Shown one piece after another: positions 52,401-58,987 of a DNA stretch of 64,000 nt. The notes beneath the pieces are model-generated. The model made no database searches. It was not told the origin of the DNA and saw only the letters and a list, made by a program, of their open reading frames with translations. The number at the start of each line of letters is the position of its first letter. Position 1 is the stretch's first letter. Origin of the DNA: Panonychus citri (lineage: Eukaryota > Arthropoda > Arachnida > Trombidiformes > Tetranychidae). The position numbers were made by a program, and so were the translations under genes. The stretch covers positions 1,550,001 to 1,614,000 of the forward strand of contig NW_026515539.1 in NCBI RefSeq assembly GCF_014898815.1, written 5' to 3'.

Positions 52401-55400
52401 GGTTAATGTTTATCAATATTTTTTTTCTTCTCTTGTTGTTTGTCATCAATTTACATTCAATGTCTTAGATTGTTATAAATATAAGTTCATGGTGAATGCT
52501 AAGGAGTCTTCATCTAATCTGTTATTGTTTCGTTCTGAATGAAAATATCCCCGTAAGGTGAATAATCCACCAGGGTTAGAATTTTGGTAAAATCTATTAC
52601 AAATTTTGTTTTAGAATTTTTCTTTTTTTTCTTCTCCTTTTGTTTCATCATTCATTTCATAATTGAATATTCATCATGATGATTATTTTGATTAACTGAG
52701 GAGCAAATTTTGAAACAATTGGTTAACATGATTGGTAAACAATTAACTTGATAAGCTTTTCCCTGAACAAAGCTCCAGGTAATTTCATTGGGAATTCAGT
52801 TTGAAGTTTTATTCATTTGCAATATTATTATTGTTTGATGGTGGGAAAAATTGTGCCACAAGAAATTAAAGTTCAGCTGATTGATTGATTGTGATTAGAA
52901 AGTTGCGATTAAAGTTAAATTGTGATTTTAGTTGATGATTCAGATGAATTCATGAAAGCTCAGTTACTGTTCAGTGTTTCAGTGTGAACTCAATTCTAAT
53001 ATCATGATGGTATTAACTATTGATTTCATTGATATTCTGATTCTTTGACTGATTGTTACTCAATTGCTACAATAACATGTACATTCAATTTATTGGTTAT
53101 CAACATTGGTTATTAAATTAACCAGTTTTTACTCAATTATCTTACTTACAAGAGTATCAAGTGTATCATGAGGAAAATGATGATGATACATGATAAACAT
53201 GATCAAACCTCCTTTGAGGATAAACTCAGAATTCAGGGGAACATGACATTTTAATGGTAAAAGATACGAAAAGAGAAAGAAAAAAAACTTTTCTTTCGAA
53301 TTTTTTTTTTCTCCTTTTTTTCTCTTCTTTCTTAACTCCATAGGTTAACCTAATATCATTATCATGGTGTCTGCTGATGCTTCAGAATAGTTTCAATGTA
53401 TTATTATTCTGGGTTCATTGATTGATTCAATGTACATAATCCCCCATCTTTTGGTCAGTGGGATGGTCAAGCTTTGAGTATTACTCCATCTAAACTTATT
53501 AGATTCATTGAAGATTTAGGATAACAAAATTTTAAACGAAATGTCCACCGGTCATATGATAATAATGGTTATCTTCATGAAATTGAACTTTTTCTGACCT
53601 TGACTGAAATGAGGATGACTAAAGATGAGAGGTCAATCAGTAACTTGAGTAGTTGAATGAGAAATGTTTATAATCGAGATAATAAAAATGATTATATGAT
53701 TAAATCAATTGATTATCTATGAGATTACTGATATCATTTCATGATAAGTTTCATTGGTAAATCATCATCATGAAAAAAAAGACTCTCACCATCATCAGAT
53801 TACATTCATTGTTATCTTAGATTGGTCATTCTCAAGTATGATTACTGACCATATTGACCAGTATTGACCAATCGATCAATTTGACCAATAACATCAATTT
53901 TTTACTCTTTTTCTTAATCAAAAAGGTTGAAAGAGTTAATATCTTTGTTTGAAATTGGTGAATTTGAAAACAATTCTGATTAATTTTCTTTATAAAAGTG
54001 ATAATTACCTGCTTTAACCCGAACTGGATTAGATTCAATCGTTCCGAGAGTATTTGATGCTGTACATTTGTAGGTTGTCGAGTGGACATCACCTCGATAT
54101 TTTGATGCGGTGAAAGGTAAAAAAACAAGAGAACCATCAGGTGATACCTGTCGAAGATTTGGAATATCGATCAGGGATGAACCATCATCTTTGTACCAGG
54201 TTATCGTTGGAATAGGAAGGCCACTTGCTGAGCACGGAATCACAGTTCCGGTTGAATTTAAAAAGTCCACATAAGGTGGAGGTGACCTGACGAAGGTCGA
54301 TCCATGTCGATCTAATGTATTACCTAAAGTAATAGAAAGAAAATTGAAATTCTAATCAAAAGTATCTACAGTTAATTTGAACAATCCCAGAGAAAACAAA
54401 ACATCACCACCGAACACAATGATAAATCCTGAAGATTATCATGATAATATGGAATCATAGAAATACCAATGAAAAAATGTTCAGTAACTTCTTTGTTTTC
54501 AGCATGAGAAAAAATTTGATTCATGATAAGAGACACATTTAAATTCACATTTGATATCAAGTATATATTAAGTGTATGAATGATTATTATCATGAATAAA
54601 GTTTCATGATGATCATCATGATATACATATTATATTTCAAGTCAATTGTGAACTTTAAAGGGAAAGATGATATAAAAAAAGATATGAAATAAAAAGAGAC
54701 TGGAAGACAAATTGACAAAAATAAAGAAGGATATTCAAAGGGAAACAGCTCAGAATTATCATGTTACTCTGACAACACCCTGTACTTTATATATTAGCAT
54801 TTAATATTCAATATTGTTGCTCAATATTGTGTTCAGAAAGGATAAGTGAGCAGAAAAAAAAGTTCCAAGATGATTTCTCAGTTTACATTGATAGAGAATA
54901 ATGGGAATTCATCTTGAGAGAGAAAAAAAATAGCAAAGTTCTGAAGAAATATATCTATTTTTGTATGGATAAACTTACGAAAAGTTCATTATAACTAATT
55001 GATCTGATTCTGAAGGAAAATATTTCTCAATTTCCATCAAATTTAATTCCATAGGAGATAATATATTCTTGGTTCATGGTGAATCTTTTTGCTCATGAGA
55101 GGAGGATTTTTCTCTCATCATCATGAAATGAATGATTTTTCATTCTGTATCATCACCATGAATCAATATCTTTTCTTGAGAAACAATCAATAACAGATAA
55201 GTTGAGTTCTATCATGAAGATGATAACTAATCGTGGTGATAACTCTGTAATTTCAAAATTCAACTGATTAATAATGTTGTTCAATCAGAGGAATGAGGTT
55301 TGAGAGGTTGGGAAGTTAATAGCTGATTAAATTGCTGAATGATTAAATCGTTATGATAACAAATGGGTTCACCAAATGTTACCCATGGAAATGAATAAAA

Positions 55401-55766
55401 GTTTGAGAATGAATTTTTCTGAAATTCTTATCGAATCAAATTACCCATTCAGATAAAAATATTGCTAATAATTTGATTGTAGTGGTAAAAGTTAATGGTA
55501 ACATTTTTCTCAATCCCAATTAACTTGATTACAATCAATTAACGTTTCTCTTGAAATCATAACTTACTTGATCTGAAAAGTTTTAAATTGTTGTTGATTG
55601 ATGATGATGACCATTGATTGTGATAACTAAATGGTTGAGATGATGATGATGATGATGATCGTGATCTTTGATTATCTATCGATGATGAAAGTTTAATTGG
55701 TAAACACAGAATCAATAATATCCAAACAATTAAGCATCTCATGTTGCTATTTAACTTGATTAACAT
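8769..55766 (-). CDS. Dscam-like: Dscam-like Ig/FN3 cell-adhesion receptor (12 exons, about 1722 aa)
   Basis: Exons: 55766-55568, 54323-54009, 32191-32030, 29531-29379, 28388-28017, 27526-26390, 18759-18451, 14596-14294, 14191-13889, 13427-12612, 11179-10883, 9571-8769. All introns are GT-AG and phase 1, and the joined frame has no stop until TAA at 8771-8769. Domains in order: signal peptide, nine Ig domains each with its Cys pair, FN1, FN2, FN5-like, FN6-like, TM (about residues 1475-1496), and a 220-residue tail. Family marks include the Ig1 LRQVSPDGSLVFLPF segment, the Ig2 exon start with the FVIRGN segment, the Ig8 LENGSLIIKE...GYYLCQATNGIG pattern, and the last FN3 with ISTNSTTANLNLASWKSWGC. 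Dscam proteins act in homophilic neurite recognition and self-avoidance at the plasma membrane. Compared with the usual Ig1-9/FN1-4/Ig10/FN5-6 layout, FN3, FN4 and Ig10 are missing. No tandem alternative exons were seen. Domain names rest on remembered family patterns, not a search. Confidence 0.9.
9572..10882 (-). other. Dscam-like: Dscam-like intron 11
   Basis: Intron of 1311 nt with a (GA)n tract at 10119-10147 and GAT repeats. Short ORFs on both strands here are low-complexity and not supported as genes. Confidence 0.5.
10119..10147. repeat. (AG)n microsatellite
   Basis: Perfect run in Dscam-like intron 11. Confidence 0.95.
10883..11179 (-). CDS. Dscam-like: Dscam-like exon 11 (membrane-proximal FN3, FN6-like)
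   Basis: Encodes PSTELFISTNSTTANLNLAS, WKSWGCPISHFEIQYKV and LKPATWYSLLVTAHSDAG. The NSTT...W.S.GCPI..F..QYK pattern and the PATWY..LVTAH stretch are typical of the last FN3 domain before the Dscam TM. Length 297 nt. Confidence 0.9.
11180..12611 (-). other. Dscam-like: Dscam-like intron 10
   Basis: Intron of 1432 nt, AT-rich, checked for missing FN3 or Ig10 sequence. I saw no WxP/YxxxV-type FN3 pattern or Cys-Trp-Cys Ig pattern in any minus-strand frame. Confidence 0.45.
12612..13427 (-). CDS. Dscam-like: Dscam-like exon 10 (FN2 joined directly to FN5-like domain)
   Basis: An 816-nt exon coding two FN3 domains. The first reads TPSLPPEDVKVFPVTS, LQVTWKPVPYHGQNGPIKGY and KYAVIVQAFNSKGPGPQSEE, as in Dscam FN2, with a roughly 40-residue acidic and Ser-rich loop insertion. 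The second reads DPPPAPILTIGTFTYSSIE, HYKSHRSDWSEKQVSG and LDCGTSYQFYINAYNNLGKG, which resembles the FN3 that follows Ig10 (FN5) in canonical Dscam. No FN3, FN4 or Ig10 lies between them. Confidence 0.85.
13889..14191 (-). CDS. Dscam-like: Dscam-like exon 9 (FN3 domain 1)
   Basis: Encodes EPPDRPDNVRVTDIESRSS, IVRWSIPYSGNS, FTLEYKKKPVSW and LEPTTIYQLRMKSTNALG, a fibronectin type III fold with the Trp and Tyr core positions. It matches Dscam FN1 in order and pattern. Donor GAAGAAA^GTAAGT. Confidence 0.88.
14294..14596 (-). CDS. Dscam-like: Dscam-like exon 8 (Ig9)
   Basis: Encodes VPPYFESSFTAQPIKKGD, LELPCEPHGEKPITLSWSKD and ALFTCTATNNYGKDELNIQV, the Dscam Ig9 pattern. It is separated from the FN1 exon by an intron of only 102 nt. 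Length 303 nt. Confidence 0.9.
14597..18450 (-). other. Dscam-like: Dscam-like intron 7
   Basis: Intron of 3854 nt with purine- or pyrimidine-rich stretches, GAT/ATC repeats and a (CT)n tract at 17014-17039. The many short ORFs are translations of simple repeats. Confidence 0.5.
17014..17039. repeat. (CT)n microsatellite
   Basis: Perfect run in Dscam-like intron 7. Confidence 0.95.
18451..18759 (-). CDS. Dscam-like: Dscam-like exon 7 (Ig8)
   Basis: Encodes VPPKWTLAPSDADAIVGDD, VILDCQASGYP, then LENGSLIIKEII and GYYLCQATNGIGSDISKV, strongly matching Dscam Ig8. A Ser run sits in the middle loop. The exon is 309 nt, phase 1 to phase 1. Confidence 0.9.
21320..21353. repeat. (TC)n microsatellite
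   Basis: Long perfect run in Dscam-like intron 6. Confidence 0.95.
26035..26316 (+). CDS. Candidate antisense coding fragment beside Dscam-like exon 6
   Basis: An open frame follows the acceptor-like TTATTACAG at 26026-26034 and runs in phase to TGA. It encodes about 93 residues including LNKQLRINESNQVLIAFDSF, a single Cys and EHDIYWTFSLQDDQKKTTN. Unlike most short ORFs in these introns, its composition is balanced, with Trp, Asp, Glu and Gln and no simple repeats. I found no partner exon and do not recognise it. It could be the last exon of a nested gene, a retrocopy fragment or chance. Confidence 0.22.
   Translation, partial: SLIINHNHNLKLSTSDELNKQLRINESNQVLIAFDSFGCIQRKLDIQLQLDTSPREHDIYWTFSLQDDQKKTTNQWIIKDNKKTPNDGLILLQ
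26390..27526 (-). CDS. Dscam-like: Dscam-like exon 6 (Ig4-Ig5-Ig6-Ig7 in one exon)
   Basis: A 1137-nt exon coding residues about 401-779. Four Ig domains are visible by their Cys pairs: Ig4 (VSFNCSISG / YSCCVAND), Ig5 (LKCSASGSP / YTCLATNGIG), Ig6 (IPCPYSGHP / YRCLVTN) and Ig7 (LTCNVLDGDPP / YTCIISN). Ig7 carries the family-like segment NIREGMRNMLTC. In insect Dscam1, Ig7 is encoded by a large array of alternative exons; here it is fused to Ig4-6 with no introns. Both ends are phase 1. Confidence 0.9.
28017..28388 (-). CDS. Dscam-like: Dscam-like exon 5 (Ig3)
   Basis: Encodes residues about 277-400: APKITDRRIRL, VTLPCSGQGSPVPSITWFKRG, then ILTFRPVRLSDSGKYICTVNN. A Ser/Gln/Thr-rich insertion lies between the two Cys strands (HLVQQHSPQSPS onward), lengthening the domain relative to a typical Ig. 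In insect Dscam1 the first half of Ig3 is an alternative array; here Ig3 is one exon. Confidence 0.88.
28389..29378 (-). other. Dscam-like: Dscam-like intron 4
   Basis: Intron of 990 nt with a (TC)n tract at 28433-28461. A plus-strand ORF of 102 codons here (28632-28940) is Ser/Tyr/His/Phe-rich, looks like translated pyrimidine-rich sequence and is not called. Confidence 0.5.
28433..28461. repeat. (TC)n microsatellite
   Basis: Perfect run about 45 bp upstream of the Ig3 exon (28388) in intron 4. On the minus strand it reads GA-rich, so it is not the acceptor pyrimidine tract. Confidence 0.95.
29379..29531 (-). CDS. Dscam-like: Dscam-like exon 4 (C-terminal half of Ig2)
   Basis: A 153-nt exon reading GGRYFIFPSGELYIQKV, YQYRCQTKHRISGE and SGRLIITG. 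This is the second half of Ig2 and supplies its second Cys. The Ig2-splitting intron is an old Dscam feature kept here. Acceptor GGTCATCAG, donor CAG^GTAAGA. Confidence 0.88.
29532..32029 (-). other. Dscam-like: Dscam-like intron 3, splitting Ig2
   Basis: Intron of 2498 nt between the two halves of Ig2. It is AT-rich with GAT/ATC runs and (CT)n at 30632-30650. No additional Ig2 half-exons were seen on the minus strand. Confidence 0.5.
30632..30650. repeat. (CT)n microsatellite
   Basis: Perfect run in Dscam-like intron 3. Confidence 0.9.
32030..32191 (-). CDS. Dscam-like: Dscam-like exon 3 (N-terminal half of Ig2)
   Basis: A 162-nt exon reading VINQHYEIQVYDDFVIRGN, then ILRCNVPTFVKDYVTVISWL. 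It corresponds to the Dscam exon that encodes the first half of Ig2, which in insect Dscam1 is the exon-4 alternative array. Only this single copy was found here. Phase is 1 at both ends. Confidence 0.88.
32626..32647. repeat. (TC)n microsatellite
   Basis: Perfect run in Dscam-like intron 2. Confidence 0.95.
34272..34291. repeat. (CT)n microsatellite
   Basis: Perfect run in Dscam-like intron 2. Confidence 0.95.
37563..37929 (-). CDS. Candidate nested two-exon coding fragment in Dscam-like intron 2
   Basis: Two minus-strand pieces join in phase 0: 37929-37722 (after acceptor GTATCAG; FAFDNRPQIPTFSSAEM, then IENELISLKGGKRNILTTYR) and 37628-37563 (TLLVDNITIFEIGTIRVYQE, F, stop). The 93-nt intron runs from GTAAAA to ATTATGTAG, with a TGCTAATAA branch-like site. 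Without splicing the frame meets TAG. The composition is protein-like with no simple repeats. The first piece needs an upstream exon ending in phase 2, which I could not place securely. The family is not recognised. It may be a nested gene's 3' end or a fragment of an old copy. Confidence 0.35.
37930..39247. other. Dscam-like intron 2, stretch between nested fragments
   Basis: AT-rich with no confident feature. A minus-strand frame ending at a donor-like CAGG^GTAATT (about 38197) reads YSFDGNHTG and would join the 37929 exon in phase, but an in-frame stop upstream with no AG between leaves it unsupported. Confidence 0.3.
39248..40519 (+). CDS. Small plus-strand gene fragment split by an intron carrying a transposon
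   Basis: Exon 39248-39333 (after acceptor TTTTATTACCAG) encodes RDESVREALRAIRSIGRIFN, LLPEQTLR and ends at donor GAGA^GTAAGT in phase 2. Exon 40366-40519 (after the pyrimidine tract TTTTTCCTTCTTATTTG and TGAAG) continues in phase with DLVKRFEEYATLDDRISQNK and ends KRMLIE, stop. The charged, heptad-like sequence suggests a short alpha-helical or coiled-coil protein. The start is unresolved: ATG at 39193 begins MTESESK but is out of frame unless a 34-nt intron is assumed, which is implausibly short. The 962-bp inverted-repeat element sits wholly in the intron, so the gene could still be functional. Not recognised. Confidence 0.4.
39368..39484 (+). repeat. Left terminal inverted repeat
   Basis: It pairs with 40210-40329. 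Shared blocks include GTAAAAAGGG, CGGAAGTTAC, CAAACCGAACCGACCATTTC and TTCCGGAAACACTC. The right copy has a few extra bases near ACCACCACCC, so the arms differ slightly in length. Confidence 0.85.
39388..39930 (+). pseudogene. Decayed ORF inside the inverted-repeat transposon
   Basis: One frame runs for 181 codons but is broken by TAG at 39655-39657 and TGA at 39676-39678. The N-terminal part overlaps the left inverted repeat and is Pro/Ser/Thr-rich. The C-terminal part is charged and helix-like, with ADAALDETEDISRRQKAQYL, then IIETIKLLERSSDYFIKELN and an end in GHPNI. No transposase motif is visible. It may be an accessory or captured host sequence. Continuity of the frame on both sides of the stops argues that it was once translated as one protein. 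Confidence 0.5.
40210..40329 (-). repeat. Right terminal inverted repeat
   Basis: Reverse complement of the left repeat with small indels and substitutions. Its outer end TTTTTACTACT abuts the target duplication AATAC. Confidence 0.85.
40520..41907. other. Dscam-like intron 2, between transposon locus and 42-kb ORFs
   Basis: AT-rich with CT-rich runs at about 40.65-40.70 and 41.54-41.63 kb. An AGTAGTAGTAAAAC sequence near 41511 resembles the transposon terminus at 39368, but no partner end was found. Confidence 0.35.
41908..42318 (-). CDS. Unrecognised basic ORF (up to about 136 aa), possibly mobile-element derived
   Basis: The frame opens just after a TGA and reads ELSSINKGIIFTPVDAVELE, then RTVAQAIDTIDRLRSTQRNL, GICLTVHRRGFATLNQWIAA and IATVIQMYPRIRRLFIERRV before the stop at 41908. 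No ATG lies at the natural start: the first Met is internal (NLRNMNLNKM), so it may be an exon or a truncated gene. It is Arg/Leu/Ile-rich and probably helical. Composition differs from the surrounding intron, with more C and G in codons. It lies in a cluster of transposon remnants, hence the suggestion of mobile origin. The family is not recognised. Confidence 0.35.
   Translation of the reverse strand, partial: SSINKGIIFTPVDAVELEDFVAPRTVAQAIDTIDRLRSTQRNLRNMNLNKMNHLGICLTVHRRGFATLNQWIAAVRSRFNIRRTSALFYIRIATVIQMYPRIRRLFIERRVLENNLYMLENIHLLGEEEERFWSSE
42312..42524 (+). CDS. Unrecognised 70-codon ORF diverging from the 41.9-kb ORF
   Basis: The frame encodes RKVLKAEVDGLNDLLVLILG, then DETVDDVTNFRKIEKCVKSI and KKRHYLCGYLIFKEFLLMKI before TAG. 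The codon TTG opens it and no ATG precedes, so it is either a fragment or lacks its 5' exon. It is balanced and protein-like. It overlaps the opposite ORF by a few bases and precedes the FLYWCH/MULE remnant by 134 bp, so it may be a piece of the same decayed element. Confidence 0.3.
   Translation: MRKVLKAEVDGLNDLLVLILGDETVDDVTNFRKIEKCVKSIKKRHYLCGYLIFKEFLLMKINETKLTELN
42659..43286 (+). pseudogene. Frameshifted FLYWCH/MULE-type transposase remnant
   Basis: Three consecutive frames carry one protein. The first (42659-42931) reads MDYKFIKSARNANLLVRSN and a Cys/His pattern WTCCEKNCPG...CSSPHNHEP, like a FLYWCH zinc finger. The second (about 42911-43077) reads SEGLISKNTNDSIQTHQGDI. The third (about 43048-43286) reads IPDNLKVNFDGEPFFRIRDG, EILIFATDKFRC and DHIYVDRTFKSVPKRFHSLY, which matches the N-terminal part of MULE-type transposase domains including the Asp of the D-[GR]-TFK motif. 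Two frameshifts and loss of the rest of the catalytic domain mark it as dead. The order FLYWCH then MULE is common in animal Mutator-like elements. Confidence 0.7.
43287..44384. other. Non-coding stretch between the MULE remnant and the next decayed ORF
   Basis: No continuing transposase frame was found. A pyrimidine-rich run (about 43960-44060) is followed by a short GC-richer patch with several CpG (about 44065-44100), unusual for this window. It could be an old promoter, but there is no transcript evidence. Confidence 0.3.
44959..44983. repeat. Perfect 10-bp inverted repeat (hairpin)
   Basis: ACTCGTCTCT and AGAGACGAGT are separated by TAACC. It lies inside the decayed ORF just upstream of the hexamer array. 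Confidence 0.75.
44992..45031 (+). repeat. AGATGA hexanucleotide array
   Basis: About seven tandem copies. They translate as alternating Asp and Glu at the end of the decayed ORF. Confidence 0.85.
45204..45319. mobile_element. Foldback palindrome, MITE-like
   Basis: Arms 45204-45257 and 45263-45319 are inverted copies. The outer 36 bases match with one mismatch and the inner parts diverge, then match again at TCTGGTATCA. The inner unit (about 45226-45296) starts AGTAGTATAAAAGT and ends ACTTTTATACTACT, resembling the AGTAGTAAAAAG terminus of the transposon at 39368-40329. It is either a miniature relative of that family or a head-to-head pair of solo ends. Confidence 0.65.
45320..54008 (-). 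other. Dscam-like: Dscam-like intron 2, 5' part
   Basis: AT-rich with many ATCATGAT-like words and pyrimidine runs. One protein-like open stretch after an acceptor-like CTTATCTTAG (about 51722-51840, plus strand, DEIQWARLQEELILKHFTWN) was seen but has no partner. No duplicate Ig1 or Ig2 exons were seen on the minus strand. Confidence 0.45.
54009..54323 (-). CDS. Dscam-like: Dscam-like exon 2 (Ig1)
   Basis: Residues about 67-171 form Ig1: FVRSPPPYVDFLNSTG, VIPCSASG, TITWYKDDG, then the family-specific LRQVSPDGSLVFLPF and HSTTYKCTASNTLGTI. The pattern closely follows the first Ig domain of animal Dscam proteins. The exon is 315 nt with phase 1 at both ends. Confidence 0.9.
54324..55567 (-). 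other. Dscam-like: Dscam-like intron 1
   Basis: Intron of 1244 nt between the signal-peptide exon and the Ig1 exon. AT-rich with no other feature seen. Confidence 0.5.
55568..55766 (-). CDS. Dscam-like: Dscam-like exon 1 (signal peptide)
   Basis: Encodes MLIKLNSNMRCLIVWILLILC and a Ser-rich stretch, a typical secretory signal. The second Met at residue 9 could also be the start. The donor TCAA^GTAAGT leaves phase 1, matching the Ser codon completed by exon 2. Confidence 0.8.
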
Positions 55767-57428
55767 TGATCATTATCATAAGTTTTGGTTGATCATTTTT
55801 TCATGTAAACAATTTAATCCATAATTTGTTGATTGTTGTGTCACTTAGCAAAGGTTAACCTTAATCAATTGGTTATGGTCAATTTGTTGACCATTGATAT
55901 TGTATTTTGATGGTAAACAATCAGTTAATCACTTTTTTTAATTCACTTGATTAGAATTTAATTCTTGTCAAGTTGATTCATCTGATGATTTGTGATGATA
56001 ATTATGGTTACGGGAAGATGGAAAAACTTTAGATTATTTTTTTTCTCTCTTCCCAAATGACTTTATCTCTACGATATCATGAACTGAACTGAACTTTTCC
56101 CTCCTCGACTCGATTCTTACTTTTGCTCTTGAGCTTTTGAACATTTTGCTCTTGACTTGAGCACAACCTATACCACCATGGGGAGGGTATTGGTTGGAAT
56201 CATCATCATCTTCATAAGATATTATATTATCTTCTCAAGTTATTCACCGGGAATTAAATTCAGTTTCCTGGTTGAAATTGTGTCCGAGGATTTGGAGGGA
56301 AAAACTATTTCCGCTTTTATTAATTTCGTAGGGAAAATTTTTATTATTACAAATTGAAATTGTAACTATTATAATATTTTATCATTATTCAGCTGATTAG
56401 ATTCATCTAAATATCCCTTGAGGTTTAATTGTTTAAGTTAATCTATTATTAATGATAATTGATTGTATATGTGTGTGTGAGTGTTTTTAATCAACAATTA
56501 CCACACGTAATCAACTCATTACTAAATAAATTTAATCTTTTTTTTATTAAACTTATCATCGTAATTAAATCAACATGTTGTCACGAAAATTGTTCAACTT
56601 TTTCTCTATTTCTTGATGTAAGGTTATCAAGAATCTACTAGATTGTTTGTGATTTAATTGCAATCTCATTCTATAATTTCATTAATAAATTACTCTTAAT
56701 TCAACGTACATGTAACGCTAAACAGTAATCAAGAAAATAAAATTGAATCAAATGGTTCCCTCTATGAGAGTTCATTGTTACTTTTCAAGAGATTCAAGAG
56801 TTAGCCAGAAAGAAACATGATGAATTTGAACGATATTTTTATTAGAAATCCTTTTATTACTCATAATTTGATTTCTCTCAGAATTTTCTTGGACAATGAA
56901 ATTAACTTTTTCAAGCTCATTGTTGATCATTTATTAGATCATTGAAAATACACCAGAAAAATGGACAGAATTTAAATTGTTCATAAAGTTAACTTGATAA
57001 TAATAATGTTGTTTCTTTGTTTAATCAACCTAATTAAAGATCAATAGTTGATTAAAATTTGAACAGATTTCATCATTTGTTTTTCCTTTGATACTGTTTA
57101 GTGATTTAAATGTTTCCCATTGATTGTGTGAATTAATTTAGTTAGTGTTGTGTGTTTTTGTTGACAACAAGATTGAATTAACAATGAACAGACAAATTAA
57201 TTGTTACAATTGGGTTTTAACTATGTGAAAATTGATAAAATATGATTTTATATGTAAATGAAATGTCATTGATTAGTGATAATTGTACAATCGTAGCTGA
57301 TTATTTGAAATTAAGTTAAAATTGTAATTGGTTGATTATAGTTGAGCTTTTATATTGTCACTGATTCGCGTTGATTTGTCATGTTAGCTGATTGTTGTAC
57401 GATCGTTTAAATTGTTTCAACGTTTAGA
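55767..57428. other. Spacer between the innexin stop and the Dscam-like start
   Basis: It holds the innexin 3' UTR and the Dscam-like promoter region; neither can be placed from sequence alone. It is AT-rich, and short plus-strand ORFs at 56157-56641 are Ile/Phe-rich and not supported. Confidence 0.45.
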
Positions 57429-58139
57429 TTAAATTGATGATTCTGATATTTTCTTGGCCTTTGGTAATGTTGCTTCATCTAATTGTAGAGCAAACAATTC
57501 GAGGACTTCGGCGAAATGTGATTGTTCAACATTCTGACCAATTAGATAAAGAAGGAACCAATCACCATAATTAAGTGATTCGATTAGAGTTGAATGTGCC
57601 TCAGGTTTCGCCCGACGACTGATCATTTGAAGTAAACGATGTCGACAGGGAGGATAGACGAAGGAAACAATTCGATGGATCACCGATAGAGCGGAAACTG
57701 CGGCCAAAAATATGAACCAAATCCAAAGGAAAAGATAAATTTTCTCATTGATAATATTCAACGGGAGAAGACAAAAGTTATCATATATTTGAATATCTCC
57801 TGAAGAACCGTAAACACGAAAGGTACATTTGGTCATTTTCGGGAAAACTTTGGTCATTGGATTGGTCTCCTCTGGATCACCAGAATAGGCCAATACTAGG
57901 GCACCATAATCGAGGAAATTACCGCCCAAAAATGTGTCCGTTATAATGATCTGAACAATCACATGGGTGAGATTTAGAATCTCACAAAAGAGAAACTTTT
58001 TAGCGTAATGGTCAAAGGTTCCTCTTCGAGATGACAGAAAATCGACCAAGAAACTTGAATGCTCTTTCTTTTTACTCTCTTGTAGAATAGTTTGATTTAG
58101 ATTATTGATCAAACGGGCCACAATCCCGTTCTCCCAGGA
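57429..58139 (-). CDS. Innexin exon 2
   Basis: Begins SWENGIVARL after the acceptor TTTCTTTGATAG. Encodes the cytoplasmic loop, TM3, extracellular loop 2, TM4 and the tail to TAA. Confidence 0.95.
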   Translation of the reverse strand, partial: SWENGIVARLINNLNQTILQESKKKEHSSFLVDFLSSRRGTFDHYAKKFLFCEILNLTHVIVQIIITDTFLGGNFLDYGALVLAYSGDPEETNPMTKVFPKMTKCTFRVYGSSGDIQIYDNFCLLPLNIINEKIYLFLWIWFIFLAAVSALSVIHRIVSFVYPPCRHRLLQMISRRAKPEAHSTLIESLNYGDWFLLYLIGQNVEQSHFAEVLELFALQLDEATLPKAKKISESSI

Positions 58140-58987
58140 CTATCAAAGAAACAAAAAAAAGAATAGAGAATTAGAAGAAAAAAATTCGAAATCAAATCAA
58201 AATAATAAACACGAAGAAAAAAATTGAAATCGTAAGAATTTCTAATTTTATAAAGGCAAGACCCAAGTGAAGATTATCCAAAGGAAAATCTTGATCCACC
58301 TTAATCAACATTCATCCTGAAAAGATAATCTAATCTGAACTGAATAAAGTTGATATACTTTGAAAACCCATAGGATTATAATAAATGAAATGGTTAATCA
58401 TTTTATAAGAGATGTAAACAATTAACTGATGAACATGACAGGGGTATCAACACGTGTTGGTGAATGTTAATCACGTTGATTATCAAAATTACGGCAAAAA
58501 ATTAAGATAATTGTGAAAATATATGTGGAAATTTGTAAGAAGAAGATTAAATTAAGGATTAGCTCACCTTCCAGATTAGTCGAGTGACATAAAATGACAT
58601 AGCCTGAAGAAATAGAACCCACCAAACCCATTGATAGTATTTATGGATCAACATGTCGGTTGCATCGACGGGAGTTTTTTCAATACCGGGAAGTGCGACC
58701 TCAGTTCCTGCCACTTTGGTCAATGCTCTTGGAAGGGTGAAAGTACCTTCGATCCAGCAATAGTTATTAATGATCGCCGAGTTGATGAAACTTTCACTCT
58801 TTATACAGGTAATTGGATCTCCAAAAAATTGGGTCGAAGTGACCACAGCACAAGCGACGAGTAACATGTTCACTGTCCATCGATAATGTAACTTGAACAC
58901 CGTGTTGTCGATTGTTGTTGGTTTGATTTTACCCAGAAATTTAAGTTTGGTACCAAGAAGACCAATTAAAGCGCCAGTGGCCACCAT
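57429..58987 (-). CDS. Innexin (gap-junction channel subunit, 376 aa, 2 exons)
   Basis: Exons are 58987-58568 and 58139-57429, joined in phase 0 by a 428-nt intron (GTGAGC...TTTGATAG). The protein has four TM segments. TM1 region: WTVNMLLVACAVVTSTQFFG. Extracellular loop 1 carries two Cys (PITCIKS and NNYCWIEGTFT). TM2 carries the innexin signature YYQWV (HKYYQWVWWVLFLQAMSFYV). The cytoplasmic loop begins WENGIVARL. TM3 follows, then loop 2 with two Cys (TKCTFRVYG and NFCLLPLNI), then TM4 (IYLFLWIWFIFLAAVSALSV) and a C-terminal tail ending KISESSI. Length is normal for innexins (about 360-400 aa). Innexins assemble as intercellular channels in invertebrates. The paralog (inx1, inx2 and so on) cannot be decided by eye. 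Confidence 0.95.
58140..58567 (-). other. Innexin intron
   Basis: Intron of 428 nt with GT-AG ends. AT-rich, with no other feature seen. Confidence 0.8.
58568..58987 (-). CDS. Innexin exon 1
   Basis: The ATG follows AACAAA and is the natural innexin start region. Encodes the N-terminus, TM1, extracellular loop 1 and TM2 with YYQWV. It ends RLIWK at a GTGAGC donor, phase 0. Confidence 0.95.
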
